Assembly: GCA_031629035.1 (NCBI GenBank)
Contig: JAVLUG010000001.1
Span: forward strand, 124,001-188,000
Reading direction: 5' to 3'
Source of the DNA: MVYY01 sp012517575
GTDB lineage: Bacteria; Bacteroidota; Bacteroidia; Bacteroidales; Paludibacteraceae
Length of the DNA stretch: 64,000 bases
Every line of letters begins with the position of its first letter. Within the stretch, counting starts at the first letter, position 1. The notes under the pieces were generated by a model that searched no databases, was not told the origin of the DNA, and was given only the letters and a program-made list of their open reading frames with translations. Of this stretch, positions 18,003 through 27,377 are shown piece by piece. A program made the position numbers and the translations under genes.

Positions 18003-18371
18003 TTATTCGTTTTCCTGAATTGGGGCAGTCTCATTCATGCAACATTGTCCATTGAAAATAGCGCCGGGTTCAATGATCAGGACTTTAATTTTAACATTTC
18101 CTTTGACTTTTGCGCTTTGACGAAGAGACAAGGTGTCCTGTACTGATATTTCACCTTCCACAGTTCCAATAATTTCAGCATTGTTGCACGAAATAGAGCC
18201 TTTCAGGTAACCCTTTTGCCCGATAACTACTTTTCCATTACAAAAAATTTCTCCTTCAACTTCTCCGTCTATTCTAAAATCATTTTCGGCTGTGATGGTG
18301 CCGACAATCTTGCTCCCGTGAGTCAAAGAATTATAAATAATGCCGGAATTTTGAACAACTTCTTTTGCCAT
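18003..18371 (-). CDS. Bactofilin (polymer-forming cytoskeletal protein)
   Basis: 122 aa, one compact right-handed beta-helix domain of repeated short strands: GSKIVGTITAENDFRIDGEVEG, GEIFCNGKVVIGQKG, KGSISCNNAEIIGTVEGEI, SAKVKGNVKIKVLIIEPGAIFNG (each abridged from a continuous run). Short flexible tails at both ends are typical. Bactofilins assemble into membrane-associated filaments that place cell-wall or polar proteins. The C-terminal tail includes CCMNE with two adjacent cysteines. It is divergent from the GNAT-malQ pair. Confidence 0.92.
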   Translation of the reverse strand: MAKEVVQNSGIIYNSLTHGSKIVGTITAENDFRIDGEVEGEIFCNGKVVIGQKGYLKGSISCNNAEIIGTVEGEISVQDTLSLRQSAKVKGNVKIKVLIIEPGAIFNGQCCMNETAPIQENE

Positions 18372-18518
18372 ATTTCGAAATAAATTTTAATTGTTTTTTT
18401 ATCCGCTCAAAAATACGTGTTTTTTTTCAGAAATCAAATTCTATTTTGTCTCCGAAAGCGCAAAAGACTTTTTGTCGAATAAATTCAACAATTTTATTAT
18501 CTTTTTTGAGTTAAATGA

Positions 18519-18549
18519 TTGGAATCTGCTATATTTGTTTTTACTTTTG
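18519..18549 (+). promoter_or_regulatory. Promoter of the GNAT gene
   Basis: TTG at 18519-18521, 20 bases, TACTTTTG at 18542-18549. The box ends 16 bases before the ATG at 18565, which makes a translation start any further upstream unlikely. Confidence 0.65.
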
Positions 18550-18564
18550 TTAAACAAAATTTTT

Positions 18565-19446
18565 ATGCCGATAAAGCATCTCGAACATAGCGAAATTGAT
18601 TACGAAAAGTGGAATAAATCCATTTCGCAAGCTAAAAATCAGTTGGTTTATGCCGAAACATGGTATTTGGATATTGTTTCTCCGGATTGGGAAGCCCTTG
18701 TTGCAGATGACTATGAGTATGTGATGCCTTTGCCGGTAAAAACCAAGTATGCAATTCCTTATCTTGTTCAACCGATTTTGACACAACAACTGGGCATTTT
18801 TTCTGCTTCCGAAATCAGTGAAATAATAATAAAAGAGTTTCTGAGAAAAATTCCGTATCCCAGTTATGAGTTAAATTTTAACGAAGAAAATTTTATTTCC
18901 GATGCCGAAACTTTTCCAAACTATATTTTGTCGCTTCGACCTTCGTATGAGCAACTCAGAGCAAAATTCTCAAAAAATGCCAGAAGAAACATAGAAAAAG
19001 CACAACAAGCCGGCTTACAAGTGAGAGATTTTCTTTCTGTCGATGAGTTTTTAAATTTTTATTATTTCCAGGAGAAAAAATTTATTTTTCCCGAACGTTC
19101 CTTACTCGAGATGCTAATCGGGCAAGGAAAAGAAAAAAACGCTGTAGATATTTTTGGCATTTTATCTCCGCACAACGAATTGATAGCTGCCCTTTGCATG
19201 ATTCATTCCCCAAAAAGATTTACCTATTGGATTCCGGTTTCAAATGCTGTTGGGAAAAAAACTTCTGCCATGTTTTTGCTGGTAGATGAAATTATTCGAT
19301 TAAATGCTGAAAGTGAAGCTATTCTCGATTTTGAGGGTTCGCGAATAGAAGGGATTGCAAGATTTTACAAGGGTTTTGGTTCGGAATACAAACCTTATTA
19401 TGTCCTGAAACGTTTCAGGCCATCATTTTTAGTTGGGAAAATTTGA
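18565..19446 (+). CDS. GNAT/FemAB-like acyltransferase
   Basis: 293 aa from the ATG at 18565 (MPIKHLEHSEIDYEKWN). The frame is open further left, but that part overlaps the promoter and is low-complexity. The C-terminal half shows a GNAT/FemAB-type fold: QLRAKFSKNARRNIEKAQQ, FYYFQEKKFIFPERS, and ILDFEGSRIEGIARFYKGFG followed by a YY-LKRFRP end. The conserved Arg/Lys cluster and the DFEGS motif are typical of Bacteroidota GNAT proteins of unknown acceptor. malQ starts 47 bases downstream and is probably co-transcribed. Confidence 0.75.
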   Translation: MPIKHLEHSEIDYEKWNKSISQAKNQLVYAETWYLDIVSPDWEALVADDYEYVMPLPVKTKYAIPYLVQPILTQQLGIFSASEISEIIIKEFLRKIPYPSYELNFNEENFISDAETFPNYILSLRPSYEQLRAKFSKNARRNIEKAQQAGLQVRDFLSVDEFLNFYYFQEKKFIFPERSLLEMLIGQGKEKNAVDIFGILSPHNELIAALCMIHSPKRFTYWIPVSNAVGKKTSAMFLLVDEIIRLNAESEAILDFEGSRIEGIARFYKGFGSEYKPYYVLKRFRPSFLVGKI

Positions 19447-19493
19447 TTTGTTTTTAAGTGGAAAAATTTATCTAAAAAACTGAAATAAAGCAC

Positions 19494-22169
19494 ATGAAAA
19501 TTCATTTTAAAATACATTTCATTACTCAATGGGGACAGTCGATTGCTCTTTTTGTTTCGGATGGAAATAAAGATGCACCGAAAAGAATTGAAATGAGTTG
19601 CAGTAAAAATTTTGAATGGACTACCGGCATCGATATTCATTCCACCCAAAAAAATCTTTTTTACCGATATGGTTTGGAAAACAATTCGTCGGCTGTGGAA
19701 TTTGAATATGGCGGTTATCGACAGTTGAAGTTGGACGGGGAATTTCCCGAGATTTTTATCAGCGATAATTGGCGGGCACGTTACGGCGATAGTCCGTTTG
19801 AATCTTCGGCTTTTACCGATTGTCTTTTCAAAAGAAAAACTTTGTATAAAGTCCAGCAGGTAAAAGATGCAAATCTTGTTCTTCGGCTTCGATGTGCTCA
19901 ACTTGAGCCAAATCGACATTTTGCCGTTATTGGCAATCAGGATGCGCTGGGAAATTGGGATGTGAGTAAGAAAATTCGTTTGGATGAGTCCGATTTTCCG
20001 GTTTGGAGTATTGCATTGAATGCCACAAAATTCAAATTTCCGCTCGAATACAAATATTTAATAGTTGACACAGCTACGGATGAAGTAGTGGCTTGGGGAG
20101 GCGGGCCGAATAGGGTAGTGGAATCGGTGATGAAGAAATCGCTGAATATCGTTAATGATGAACATTTTATTCGAACTGTGCCTTCATGGAAAGGTGCCGG
20201 TGTGGCCATTCCCGTATTTTCCCTGCGCAGCGAAGAAAGTTGTGGAGTGGGTGAAATTAACGATTTAAAAAAAATGGTCGATTGGGTAAAAAAAACCGGT
20301 CAGCGTATCATTCAAACCCTGCCCATTAACGATACCATTCTTTATCATACCAATTATGATTCCTATCCCTACAATGCTGTTTCGGTTTATGCGCTCCATC
20401 CCATTTATCTTCATTTGGAAAGTATGGGGCTGTTAAAAGATGAACGACAGAGAAAATATTTTGAAGACAAAAAAAAGGAATTCAATGCCAAAACTTTCTC
20501 CGATTATCAAAATGTGATGAATTTGAAATGGGAATATTTTGAAGCTATTTACAGACAGGAAAAATCGTCAGTCTTTGCTTCCGAAAAATATCAGGAATTT
20601 TTTGCTTCCAATCAATCTTGGTTGATTCCTTATGCGGCTTTTTCTTTTTTGCGTGATTATTACGGGACACCCGATTTCAAACGCTGGGGGAAATTCAGTC
20701 GTTACAATGAAAAGGAAATTTTGGATTTTTCGAATCCTGAGCAGCCTCATTACGATCAACTTGCCTTGTATTATTATTTGCAATATCATCTGCATTGTCA
20801 GTTGTCTGAAGTACGACAATGGGCTCATGAAAATGGTGTTGTAATTAAAGGAGACATTCCCATCGGTGTGAGTCCTTTCAGCGTGGATGTGTGGATTAAT
20901 CCGGAATTGTTCAATAAACAGGTTCAGGCGGGTGCTCCACCCGATGATTTTTCGCTTACCGGACAAAATTGGGGTTTCCCGACTTACAATTGGGAAGAAA
21001 TGGAGAAAGATGATTTTCTTTGGTGGAAAAAGCGTTTTCAAAAACTTTCCGAGTATTTTGATGCTTATCGTATCGATCATATTCTTGGTTTTTTTCGTAT
21101 CTGGGAAATCCCGGACAATGCTGTTTGGGGACTCACCGGCAGTTTTCATCCGGCTTTGCCGTTTACACGTCAGGAACTCGAAGCCAGAGGACTTTGGTGG
21201 GACGAAAACCGCTATTTGGAACCATATTTGAAAGAACATGTGTTGTATGCTACTTTTGGAAAATATACCGACGATGTTATTCGTGAATTTTTTGTTCCCA
21301 ATGGTTGGAAAAGTTTCAAATTCAAACCGGAGTATGATACGCAGAAAAAAGTTGAAGCATATTTCAATTCTTTGGGATATAATTTCAGTAATAAGGATGT
21401 AGTTATTCGCGACGGTTTATACTCTTTGCATTGTGAAGTACTTTTTGTGCGCGATTTGCGTCAACCTGAGAAATTTCATCCACGCATTGCCATGCACAGT
21501 ACTGCCTCTTTTCGAGATTTGCCGGATGAAACGCGCCGAACATTGGATCGAATTTATGTTGACTTTTTCTATCATCGTCATAACGAATTTTGGAAACAAC
21601 AGGCAATGAAGAAATTACCTGCACTCATCACGGCTACCAGCATGTTGCCATGTGGAGAAGATTTGGGCATGGTACCCGATTCTGTACCGGAAGTGATGCA
21701 AATGCTCGAAATTTTGAGTCTGGAAGTTCAGCGTATGCCTAAAAAGCCCAATTTGGAATTTGGTATGCCCTCTGAAGCTCCTTATTTATCGGTGTGTACC
21801 ACTTCAACCCACGATATGAATCCGCTCAGGGCATGGTGGGAAGAAGACTCTGCCGTAACGCAACGTTTTTACAATCACGTGCTGGGTTTGCAGGGAACAG
21901 CTCCAAAAACATGTGAAACATGGATTGTTGAACGAATCATAGAACAACATCTTCAATCGAAAGCCATGTGGGTAATTTTGCCATGGCAAGATTGGATGGC
22001 ATTGGACGAAAAACTTCGAAATGACCATCCTTTTGCCGAACGAATCAATGTACCAAGTAATCCAAGAAATTTTTGGTGTTACCGAATGCATCTCACGTTA
22101 GAAAAATTACTCAAGGAAGATGACTTTAATCAATATTTGCTTCGATTTATTCAACAATCGGGAAGGTAA
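19494..22169 (+). CDS. malQ: 4-alpha-glucanotransferase (amylomaltase) with CBM20 starch-binding domains
   Basis: 891 aa. The first about 250 residues hold two beta-sandwich modules; the second has CBM20 features (VLRLRCAQL, HFAVIGNQDALGNWDVSKK, EYKYLIVD). A GH77 barrel follows: GVGEINDLKKMVDW, VVIKGDIPIGVSPFSVDVW, nucleophile Asp in YRIDHILGFFRIWEIP, acid Glu in CGEDLGMVP and the Asp of STHDMNPLRAWW. It disproportionates malto-oligosaccharides during glycogen or starch turnover in the cytoplasm. The fused CBM20 form is standard in Bacteroidota. It ends at a terminator shared with pgk. Confidence 0.95.
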   Translation: MKIHFKIHFITQWGQSIALFVSDGNKDAPKRIEMSCSKNFEWTTGIDIHSTQKNLFYRYGLENNSSAVEFEYGGYRQLKLDGEFPEIFISDNWRARYGDSPFESSAFTDCLFKRKTLYKVQQVKDANLVLRLRCAQLEPNRHFAVIGNQDALGNWDVSKKIRLDESDFPVWSIALNATKFKFPLEYKYLIVDTATDEVVAWGGGPNRVVESVMKKSLNIVNDEHFIRTVPSWKGAGVAIPVFSLRSEESCGVGEINDLKKMVDWVKKTGQRIIQTLPINDTILYHTNYDSYPYNAVSVYALHPIYLHLESMGLLKDERQRKYFEDKKKEFNAKTFSDYQNVMNLKWEYFEAIYRQEKSSVFASEKYQEFFASNQSWLIPYAAFSFLRDYYGTPDFKRWGKFSRYNEKEILDFSNPEQPHYDQLALYYYLQYHLHCQLSEVRQWAHENGVVIKGDIPIGVSPFSVDVWINPELFNKQVQAGAPPDDFSLTGQNWGFPTYNWEEMEKDDFLWWKKRFQKLSEYFDAYRIDHILGFFRIWEIPDNAVWGLTGSFHPALPFTRQELEARGLWWDENRYLEPYLKEHVLYATFGKYTDDVIREFFVPNGWKSFKFKPEYDTQKKVEAYFNSLGYNFSNKDVVIRDGLYSLHCEVLFVRDLRQPEKFHPRIAMHSTASFRDLPDETRRTLDRIYVDFFYHRHNEFWKQQAMKKLPALITATSMLPCGEDLGMVPDSVPEVMQMLEILSLEVQRMPKKPNLEFGMPSEAPYLSVCTTSTHDMNPLRAWWEEDSAVTQRFYNHVLGLQGTAPKTCETWIVERIIEQHLQSKAMWVILPWQDWMALDEKLRNDHPFAERINVPSNPRNFWCYRMHLTLEKLLKEDDFNQYLLRFIQQSGR

Positions 22170-22185
22170 TGTATTTTTCAGCAAA

Positions 22186-22213
22186 AACGCCGGCTTTTAA
22201 ATAAACCGGCGTT
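22186..22213. terminator. Bidirectional terminator between malQ and pgk
   Basis: AACGCCGG (22186-22193) and CCGGCGTT (22206-22213) form a perfect 8-bp stem, with A/T runs on both sides. Confidence 0.85.
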
Positions 22214-22246
22214 AAAAATTCAAAATACTAAATTCAAAGTTGAGGA

Positions 22247-23509
22247 TTAATAGCCTCTAATAGCTTTGATACCAGGAAGAACTTTTCCTTCAATGGCCTC
22301 CAGTAAAGCTCCTCCGCCCGTAGAAACATACGAAACGCCATCAGCCAAACCGAATTTGTTGATGCAGGCAACAGAATCACCTCCGCCAATCAGTGAAAAT
22401 GCACCATTTTTTGTGGCTTCAACAATAGCTTGAGCCACAGCCAAAGAACCGTGTGTGAAATTATCGAATTCAAACACGCCAACAGGGCCATTCCATAAAA
22501 TGGTTTTTGAGGATTTTATAACATCAGCAAAGAGCTTTTCTGTTTCGGGCCCAATATCCAAACCTTCCCAATTGTCGGGGATTTCGTTGACAGGAACAAA
22601 TTTGGTGTTTGCATCATTGCTGAATGCGTCTGCAATTTTTGCATCAACGGCCAACACCATATTTACACCTTTACTTTTTGCTTTTTCGAGTAATGAAAGT
22701 GCCAAATCCAATTTGTCTTCTTCGCAAATTGAACTTCCGATCTTTCCGCCCAAAGCTTTCACAAAAGTGTAAGTCATGCCACCGCCAATAATCAGATTAT
22801 CCACTTTATTAAGCAGGTTTTCTATAATATCAATTTTGGAAGAAACTTTTGAGCCTCCCATGATGGCAGTAAAAGGATGTTCGGTGTAGTTCATGATTTT
22901 TTCGATGGCTGCCACTTCTTTTTCCATCAAATATCCAAACATTTTATGATCGGCATCAAAATAATCGGCAATCAGAGCAGTAGAAGCATGGGCACGGTGT
23001 GCAGTTCCAAAAGCATCATTTACATAGCAATCGGCATAAGAAGCCAACGTAGCTGTAAATTTTTTCTGGCGTTCCTTCAATTCTTTTTTTGCAGCAGCTT
23101 TTTCTTCTTCGGTTGCCGTTTCGGGCAGACGCGGTTTTCCTTCTTCTTCCTCATAAAAGCGCAAGTTTTCGAGCATTAGCGCTTCTCCTGGTTTCAGTGC
23201 AGAAACCATAGCAGCAGTTTCCTGTCCCATACAATCGGGAGCAAATTTCACTTCTTTGCCCAAAAGCTCCGAAACACGTGGGAGAATGTATTTAAGAGAA
23301 TATTTGGGATCCGGATTTTTTTTGGGCCTTCCCATGTGTGAAGCAATGATCACGCGACCGCCATCATTCAGAATTTTTTTTAATGTTGGAATGGCTGCGC
23401 GAATACGCGTATCGTCAGTAATATTGAAATTTTCATCCAGTGGCACGTTAAAATCCACACGAACAAATGCCTTTTTGCCGGCAAAATTGAAAGAATCCAT
23501 TGTTTGCAT
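22247..23509 (-). CDS. pgk: Phosphoglycerate kinase
   Basis: 420 aa from ATG 23509 (MQTMDSFNFAGKKAFVRVDFNVPLD); an ATG at 23518 three codons earlier and one at 23500 are alternatives. It makes ATP from 1,3-bisphosphoglycerate in glycolysis. Motifs: VRVDFNVPLDE, RVIIASHMGRPKK, LMLENLRFY, NDAFGTAHRAHAST, ILWNGPVGVFE and LIGGGDSVACINK. An insertion near residues 125-145 (TATEEEKAAAKKELKERQKK) is rich in charged residues, as in many Bacteroidota PGKs. A -7 box lies at 23576-23569. Confidence 0.97.
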   Translation of the reverse strand: MQTMDSFNFAGKKAFVRVDFNVPLDENFNITDDTRIRAAIPTLKKILNDGGRVIIASHMGRPKKNPDPKYSLKYILPRVSELLGKEVKFAPDCMGQETAAMVSALKPGEALMLENLRFYEEEEGKPRLPETATEEEKAAAKKELKERQKKFTATLASYADCYVNDAFGTAHRAHASTALIADYFDADHKMFGYLMEKEVAAIEKIMNYTEHPFTAIMGGSKVSSKIDIIENLLNKVDNLIIGGGMTYTFVKALGGKIGSSICEEDKLDLALSLLEKAKSKGVNMVLAVDAKIADAFSNDANTKFVPVNEIPDNWEGLDIGPETEKLFADVIKSSKTILWNGPVGVFEFDNFTHGSLAVAQAIVEATKNGAFSLIGGGDSVACINKFGLADGVSYVSTGGGALLEAIEGKVLPGIKAIRGY

Positions 23510-23568
23510 AGTCTTCAAATATTTAAAGTGGTGATTATTTTATGAATAAATGGACAAGTAAACCGTTG

Positions 23569-23576
23569 CAAATTTA
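23569..23576 (-). promoter_or_regulatory. -7 box of pgk
   Basis: Minus strand TAAATTTG (23576-23569) fits TAnnTTTG, 60 bases upstream of the pgk start. The -33 element is weak (TTAA). Confidence 0.45.
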
Positions 23577-23629
23577 GCAAAATTTTGCGGTTTATTTAAC
23601 ACATGGAAAAAGAAAAGTTTTAAGCTTAC

Positions 23630-24049
23630 TCAGGATTTAATTCTTATTTCCCAAGAAATAGGAATGGCCTTTTTGTACATGGCCATTACGCCACAATATT
23701 TTTCGTAGGAAAGTGTAACAGCCTTTTCCAGCTTTTCCATTGGCAAATTGTCTCCTTCAAATTCGTAAATTACTTTCATTGAAGTATATTGTTTGGGATG
23801 CTCCTCACTCATTTGCGCTTCTATCTGAATATCAAAACCTTTGAGCTCAACGCGCATTTTTTTCAAAAGTGGAACTACATCCAGTCCGCTACAACCTGCC
23901 GCTGCAACCAATAGTAGTTTTTTTGGTCGTGGTCCTGCATCTTCTCCTCCGTCCTCTTTGCCTAAATCAATAGTTATGGTGTGTCCATCAACATCCGTAT
24001 CAAAAATATTGTCTTTTCTCCAAATAGTTTTTATAGTGTGTGTTGCCAT
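23630..24049 (-). CDS. OsmC/Ohr-family peroxide-reducing protein
   Basis: 139 aa. The OsmC fold is shown by the two redox cysteines, one in AAAGCSGLDVVPLLKKMR and one in YEKYCGVMAMYKK, and by the central strand KGFDIQIEAQ. Proteins of this family reduce organic hydroperoxides through a dithiol. The YhfA-like subgroup without a bound partner is likely. It is a single gene after ppdK's terminator region and may help with oxidative stress, as may the gpx gene at 49 kb. Confidence 0.88.
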   Translation of the reverse strand: MATHTIKTIWRKDNIFDTDVDGHTITIDLGKEDGGEDAGPRPKKLLLVAAAGCSGLDVVPLLKKMRVELKGFDIQIEAQMSEEHPKQYTSMKVIYEFEGDNLPMEKLEKAVTLSYEKYCGVMAMYKKAIPISWEIRIKS

Positions 24050-24302
24050 ATTATAATGTTTTTATGTTCTTAGATTCAACAATTTTATGCAATCTTAGTT
24101 CAATACGAAAAAAAATAATTGAATGTTTTATCGTTTTATGGATAATGTATTTTTCTCATCTTCAATTTGATGCCTTGTTGAGAAATGACCGATAGAATTT
24201 GTTTTATTGAAACGCCGTTGCACGAACAGTATTAATTTTTCTTTTTAGACTTGTTTTTCAACTTACAAAAAGGTTTTTTATAAGGTTTATGATTATATAT
24301 AC
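24050..24302. other. Intergenic region upstream of the OsmC gene
   Basis: AT-rich, no ORF of note. A weak TAAAATTG on the minus strand near 24083 might be the OsmC -7 box. Nothing else is recognisable before the ppdK terminator. Confidence 0.3.
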
Positions 24303-24335
24303 AAAAAAGAGCGCCTATTTCAGACGCTCTTTTTT
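24303..24335 (-). terminator. Terminator after ppdK
   Basis: AAAAAAGAGCG (24303-24313) and CGCTCTTTTTT (24325-24335) form an 11-bp stem. On the minus strand the hairpin ends in a T-run. Confidence 0.85.
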
Positions 24336-24362
24336 TGTAAAAAGAAAATTGGATAACTAATT

Positions 24363-27098
24363 TCAACTTTTCAACGCAGCCTGTGCTGCAGCCAAACGAG
24401 CAATTGGCACACGGAAAGGAGAACAACTTACATAATTCATCCCTACGCGATAGCAGAATTCAATGGAGGATGGTTCACCACCATGTTCGCCACAAATTCC
24501 AACCTTCAAATCGCTGCGGGTAGAACGACCTTTTTCAACTCCCAACTTGATAAGCTGTCCGACGCCTTCCTGATCGAGTACCTGGAACGGATCTTTTTCA
24601 ATAATTTTTTTCTCGATATATTCAGGAACAAAAGAAGCAATATCGTCCCGTGAAAAACCAAAAGTCATCTGTGTGAGGTCATTGGTACCAAACGAGAAAA
24701 ATTCTGCGTTTTCAGCAATCTGATCGGCAATAAGTGTTGCACGTGGTACTTCAATCATGGTACCCACTTTGTAGTCGATACGATCTCCTTTTTCTGCAAA
24801 AAGTTTTTCGGCAGTATCGCGGATAATGCGTTCCTGTTCCAGAAATTCTTTCTTGATTCCAACTAGAGGCACCATAATTTCAGGAATAATTTTAATTCCT
24901 TTAGATTTGAGTTTCAATGCAGCGCCTAAAATAGCCCGGGTTTGCATTTCGGTAATTTCGGGATAAGTGTTTCCCAAACGGCAGCCGCGATGCCCCAACA
25001 TTGGATTTTGCTCGTGGAGTTCTTCTACACGTTGTTGTATTTTCTGCAATGGAAGTCCCATGGCTTCAGCCATTTCTTTCTGTCCTTTTTCATCATGAGG
25101 AACAAATTCGTGCAAGGGTGGATCGAGGAGACGTACGGTAACGGGGAAACCGTCCATTACTTCAAATATTTCTTCAAAGTCGGCTTGCTGATATGGTAGA
25201 ATTTTTTCCAGTGCTTTGCGGCGTCCTGCTTCATTTTCGGCCAAAATCATTTCACGCATGGCCTTGATTTTCATTCCTTCAAAAAACATGTGCTCCGTAC
25301 GGCACAAACCTATGCCAACTGCACCAAATTTTCGAGCTACGGCTGCATCGTGTGGCGTATCGGCATTGGTGCGAACTTTCATGCTGGAATATTTGTCGGC
25401 AAGCGTCATCAGTTCAGCAAAATCGGCATCCAATTCGGCTTCCTGCGTAGGAATTTGACCAAGATAAACATCACCTGTCGAACCATTTAAGGAAATGTAA
25501 TCTCCTTCTTTGAGTACAATGCCATCAGCTTCCATGGTTTTTTGTGTGTAGTCAATTTTCAGTGAACCGGCGCCCGAAACACAACATTTGCCCATTCCGC
25601 GAGCAACAACAGCAGCATGTGAAGTCATTCCGCCACGAGCAGTGAGAATCCCCTGAGCTGCAGCCATTCCGGCCAAATCTTCGGGAGAAGTTTCTATACG
25701 AACCATAATAACTTTTTCTCCGCGTGCAGCCCATTCTGCAGCATCATCAGCATTGAAAACTATTTTTCCGCTGGCGGCTCCAGGCGAAGCAGCCAATCCT
25801 TTTGCAATGACTTTTGCTTTTTTTACGGCATTTTTGTCAAAAATGGGGTGTAGCAATTCGTCCAAACGCAAAGGATCGACTCTTAATAAAGCGGTTTGTT
25901 CATCAATAATTCCTTGATGAAGCATATCGATAGCGGTTTTCACCATTGCTGTTCCGGTACGCTTCGCATTACGGGTTTGCAGTAACCAGAGTTTTCCTTC
26001 CTGAACGGTGAATTCCATGTCCTGCATATCTTTGTAATGTTTTTCGAGTTTTTCCTGCACTTCATTCAGTTCTTTATAAATTTGAGGCAACGATTCTTCC
26101 ATCGAAGGATATTTTTCTTTTCGTTCTTCTTCTGAAATGCCTGCAAGTTTTGCCCATTGTTGAGAACCTTGCTTGGTGATTTGCAGCGGAGTGCGGATAC
26201 CGGCCACCACATCTTCTCCCTGAGCATTGATTAAATATTCACCGTTGAAAACATCCTCTCCGGTAGCAGCATCACGAGTGAAGCAAACGCCTGTGGCAGA
26301 TGTGTTTCCCATATTTCCAAATACCATTGCCTGAACAGTAACGGCAGTTCCCCATTCAGCAGGTATTCCTTCCATTTTTCGGTAAAATATGGCGCGTTCG
26401 TTCATCCATGAATCGAAAACGGCACAAATAGCACCCCAAAGCTGTTCGTAAACTGACAGAGGAAATTCTTTTCCTGTTCGTTCGGCAACCAAAGCCTTAA
26501 ACCTCTTTACCAATTCTTTCAAGTCATCAACGGTGAGCTCGGTGTCTAGTTTTACGCCTCGTTCTTCTTTCAGTTGTTCGATAACTGCTTCGAAAGGATC
26601 AACATCATTTTTATTGGCCGGTTTTAAACCCAGCACAACATCGCCGTACATTTGAATAAAACGACGATAGGAATCCCAGGCAAAACGCGGATTGCCAGTC
26701 TTTTCAGCCAAGCCTTCCACAATTTCATCATTTAAACCGAGATTCAAAATAGTATCCATCATTCCAGGCATGGAAGCCCTGGCTCCAGAACGAACCGAAA
26801 CCAGTAAAGGATTTTTTTTGTCTCCAAATTTGGAACGCATTAATTTTTCAACGCCTTCCATAGCTTTTTCTACTTCGGGTTTAAGCAGTTCCACAACTTT
26901 ATCCTTTCCTAAAGTGTAATATTCCGTACAAACTTCGGTAGTAATGGTAAAACCCGGTGGTACGGGAATGCCCAGCAAATTCATTTCGGCCAAATTGGCG
27001 CCTTTACCACCCAATAAATTCCTCATACCAGCGCTTCCTTCAGCTTGTCCATTACCAAATGTGTAAACTCTTTTCTTATTATCCATATTTTCTTTCAT
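24363..27098 (-). CDS. ppdK: Pyruvate, phosphate dikinase
   Basis: 911 aa (an internal ATG at codon 5 is equally possible). It interconverts pyruvate + ATP + Pi and PEP + AMP + PPi. N-terminal ATP-grasp domain: FGNGQAEGSAGMRNLLGGKGANLAEM (abridged: NLLGGKGANLAEMN), VSVRSGARASMPGMMDTILN. Central phospho-His in GMTSHAAVVARGMGKCCVSG. C-terminal PEP-binding barrel: GLCRTEHMFF, GTMIEVPRATL, FFSFGTNDLTQMTFGFSRDD and the catalytic Cys in GICGEHGGEPSS. Full length. Typical of glycolysis/gluconeogenesis in anaerobic Bacteroidota. Own -7 box and terminator. Confidence 0.97.
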   Translation of the reverse strand: MKENMDNKKRVYTFGNGQAEGSAGMRNLLGGKGANLAEMNLLGIPVPPGFTITTEVCTEYYTLGKDKVVELLKPEVEKAMEGVEKLMRSKFGDKKNPLLVSVRSGARASMPGMMDTILNLGLNDEIVEGLAEKTGNPRFAWDSYRRFIQMYGDVVLGLKPANKNDVDPFEAVIEQLKEERGVKLDTELTVDDLKELVKRFKALVAERTGKEFPLSVYEQLWGAICAVFDSWMNERAIFYRKMEGIPAEWGTAVTVQAMVFGNMGNTSATGVCFTRDAATGEDVFNGEYLINAQGEDVVAGIRTPLQITKQGSQQWAKLAGISEEERKEKYPSMEESLPQIYKELNEVQEKLEKHYKDMQDMEFTVQEGKLWLLQTRNAKRTGTAMVKTAIDMLHQGIIDEQTALLRVDPLRLDELLHPIFDKNAVKKAKVIAKGLAASPGAASGKIVFNADDAAEWAARGEKVIMVRIETSPEDLAGMAAAQGILTARGGMTSHAAVVARGMGKCCVSGAGSLKIDYTQKTMEADGIVLKEGDYISLNGSTGDVYLGQIPTQEAELDADFAELMTLADKYSSMKVRTNADTPHDAAVARKFGAVGIGLCRTEHMFFEGMKIKAMREMILAENEAGRRKALEKILPYQQADFEEIFEVMDGFPVTVRLLDPPLHEFVPHDEKGQKEMAEAMGLPLQKIQQRVEELHEQNPMLGHRGCRLGNTYPEITEMQTRAILGAALKLKSKGIKIIPEIMVPLVGIKKEFLEQERIIRDTAEKLFAEKGDRIDYKVGTMIEVPRATLIADQIAENAEFFSFGTNDLTQMTFGFSRDDIASFVPEYIEKKIIEKDPFQVLDQEGVGQLIKLGVEKGRSTRSDLKVGICGEHGGEPSSIEFCYRVGMNYVSCSPFRVPIARLAAAQAALKS

Positions 27099-27137
27099 TT
27101 AAAAAAAATTTTTGTTTGAGAGAACAACTTCAAGCTA

Positions 27138-27145
27138 CAAAAATA
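27138..27145 (-). promoter_or_regulatory. -7 box of ppdK
   Basis: Minus strand TATTTTTG (27145-27138), 40 bases before the ppdK start, with a TTTTCG-like -33 segment. Confidence 0.45.
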
Positions 27146-27377
27146 ATTATTTTGATTAAAAACGAAAAGAAAAATGGGGAAATTGTCATCTTTATATTGC
27201 AATTTGCCATAGCAGTGCGAATGACATATTTTCAGTAATTCTGAAATATTTTCTTGTTTATCAGTTATTTGAATGAAAAATTGCGCCATAATTTCCTTTT
27301 TTTATGATTGGTAAGTGATTTGAACAGAAAGAAAAAACAATTGAGAAAATTAAAAATATTTTAAAAACATAAAACTT

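Noticed and set aside
24232..24426. 64-codon minus-strand frame at the ppdK 3' end
   Set aside because: It overlaps the ppdK end and its terminator; composition is not protein-like.
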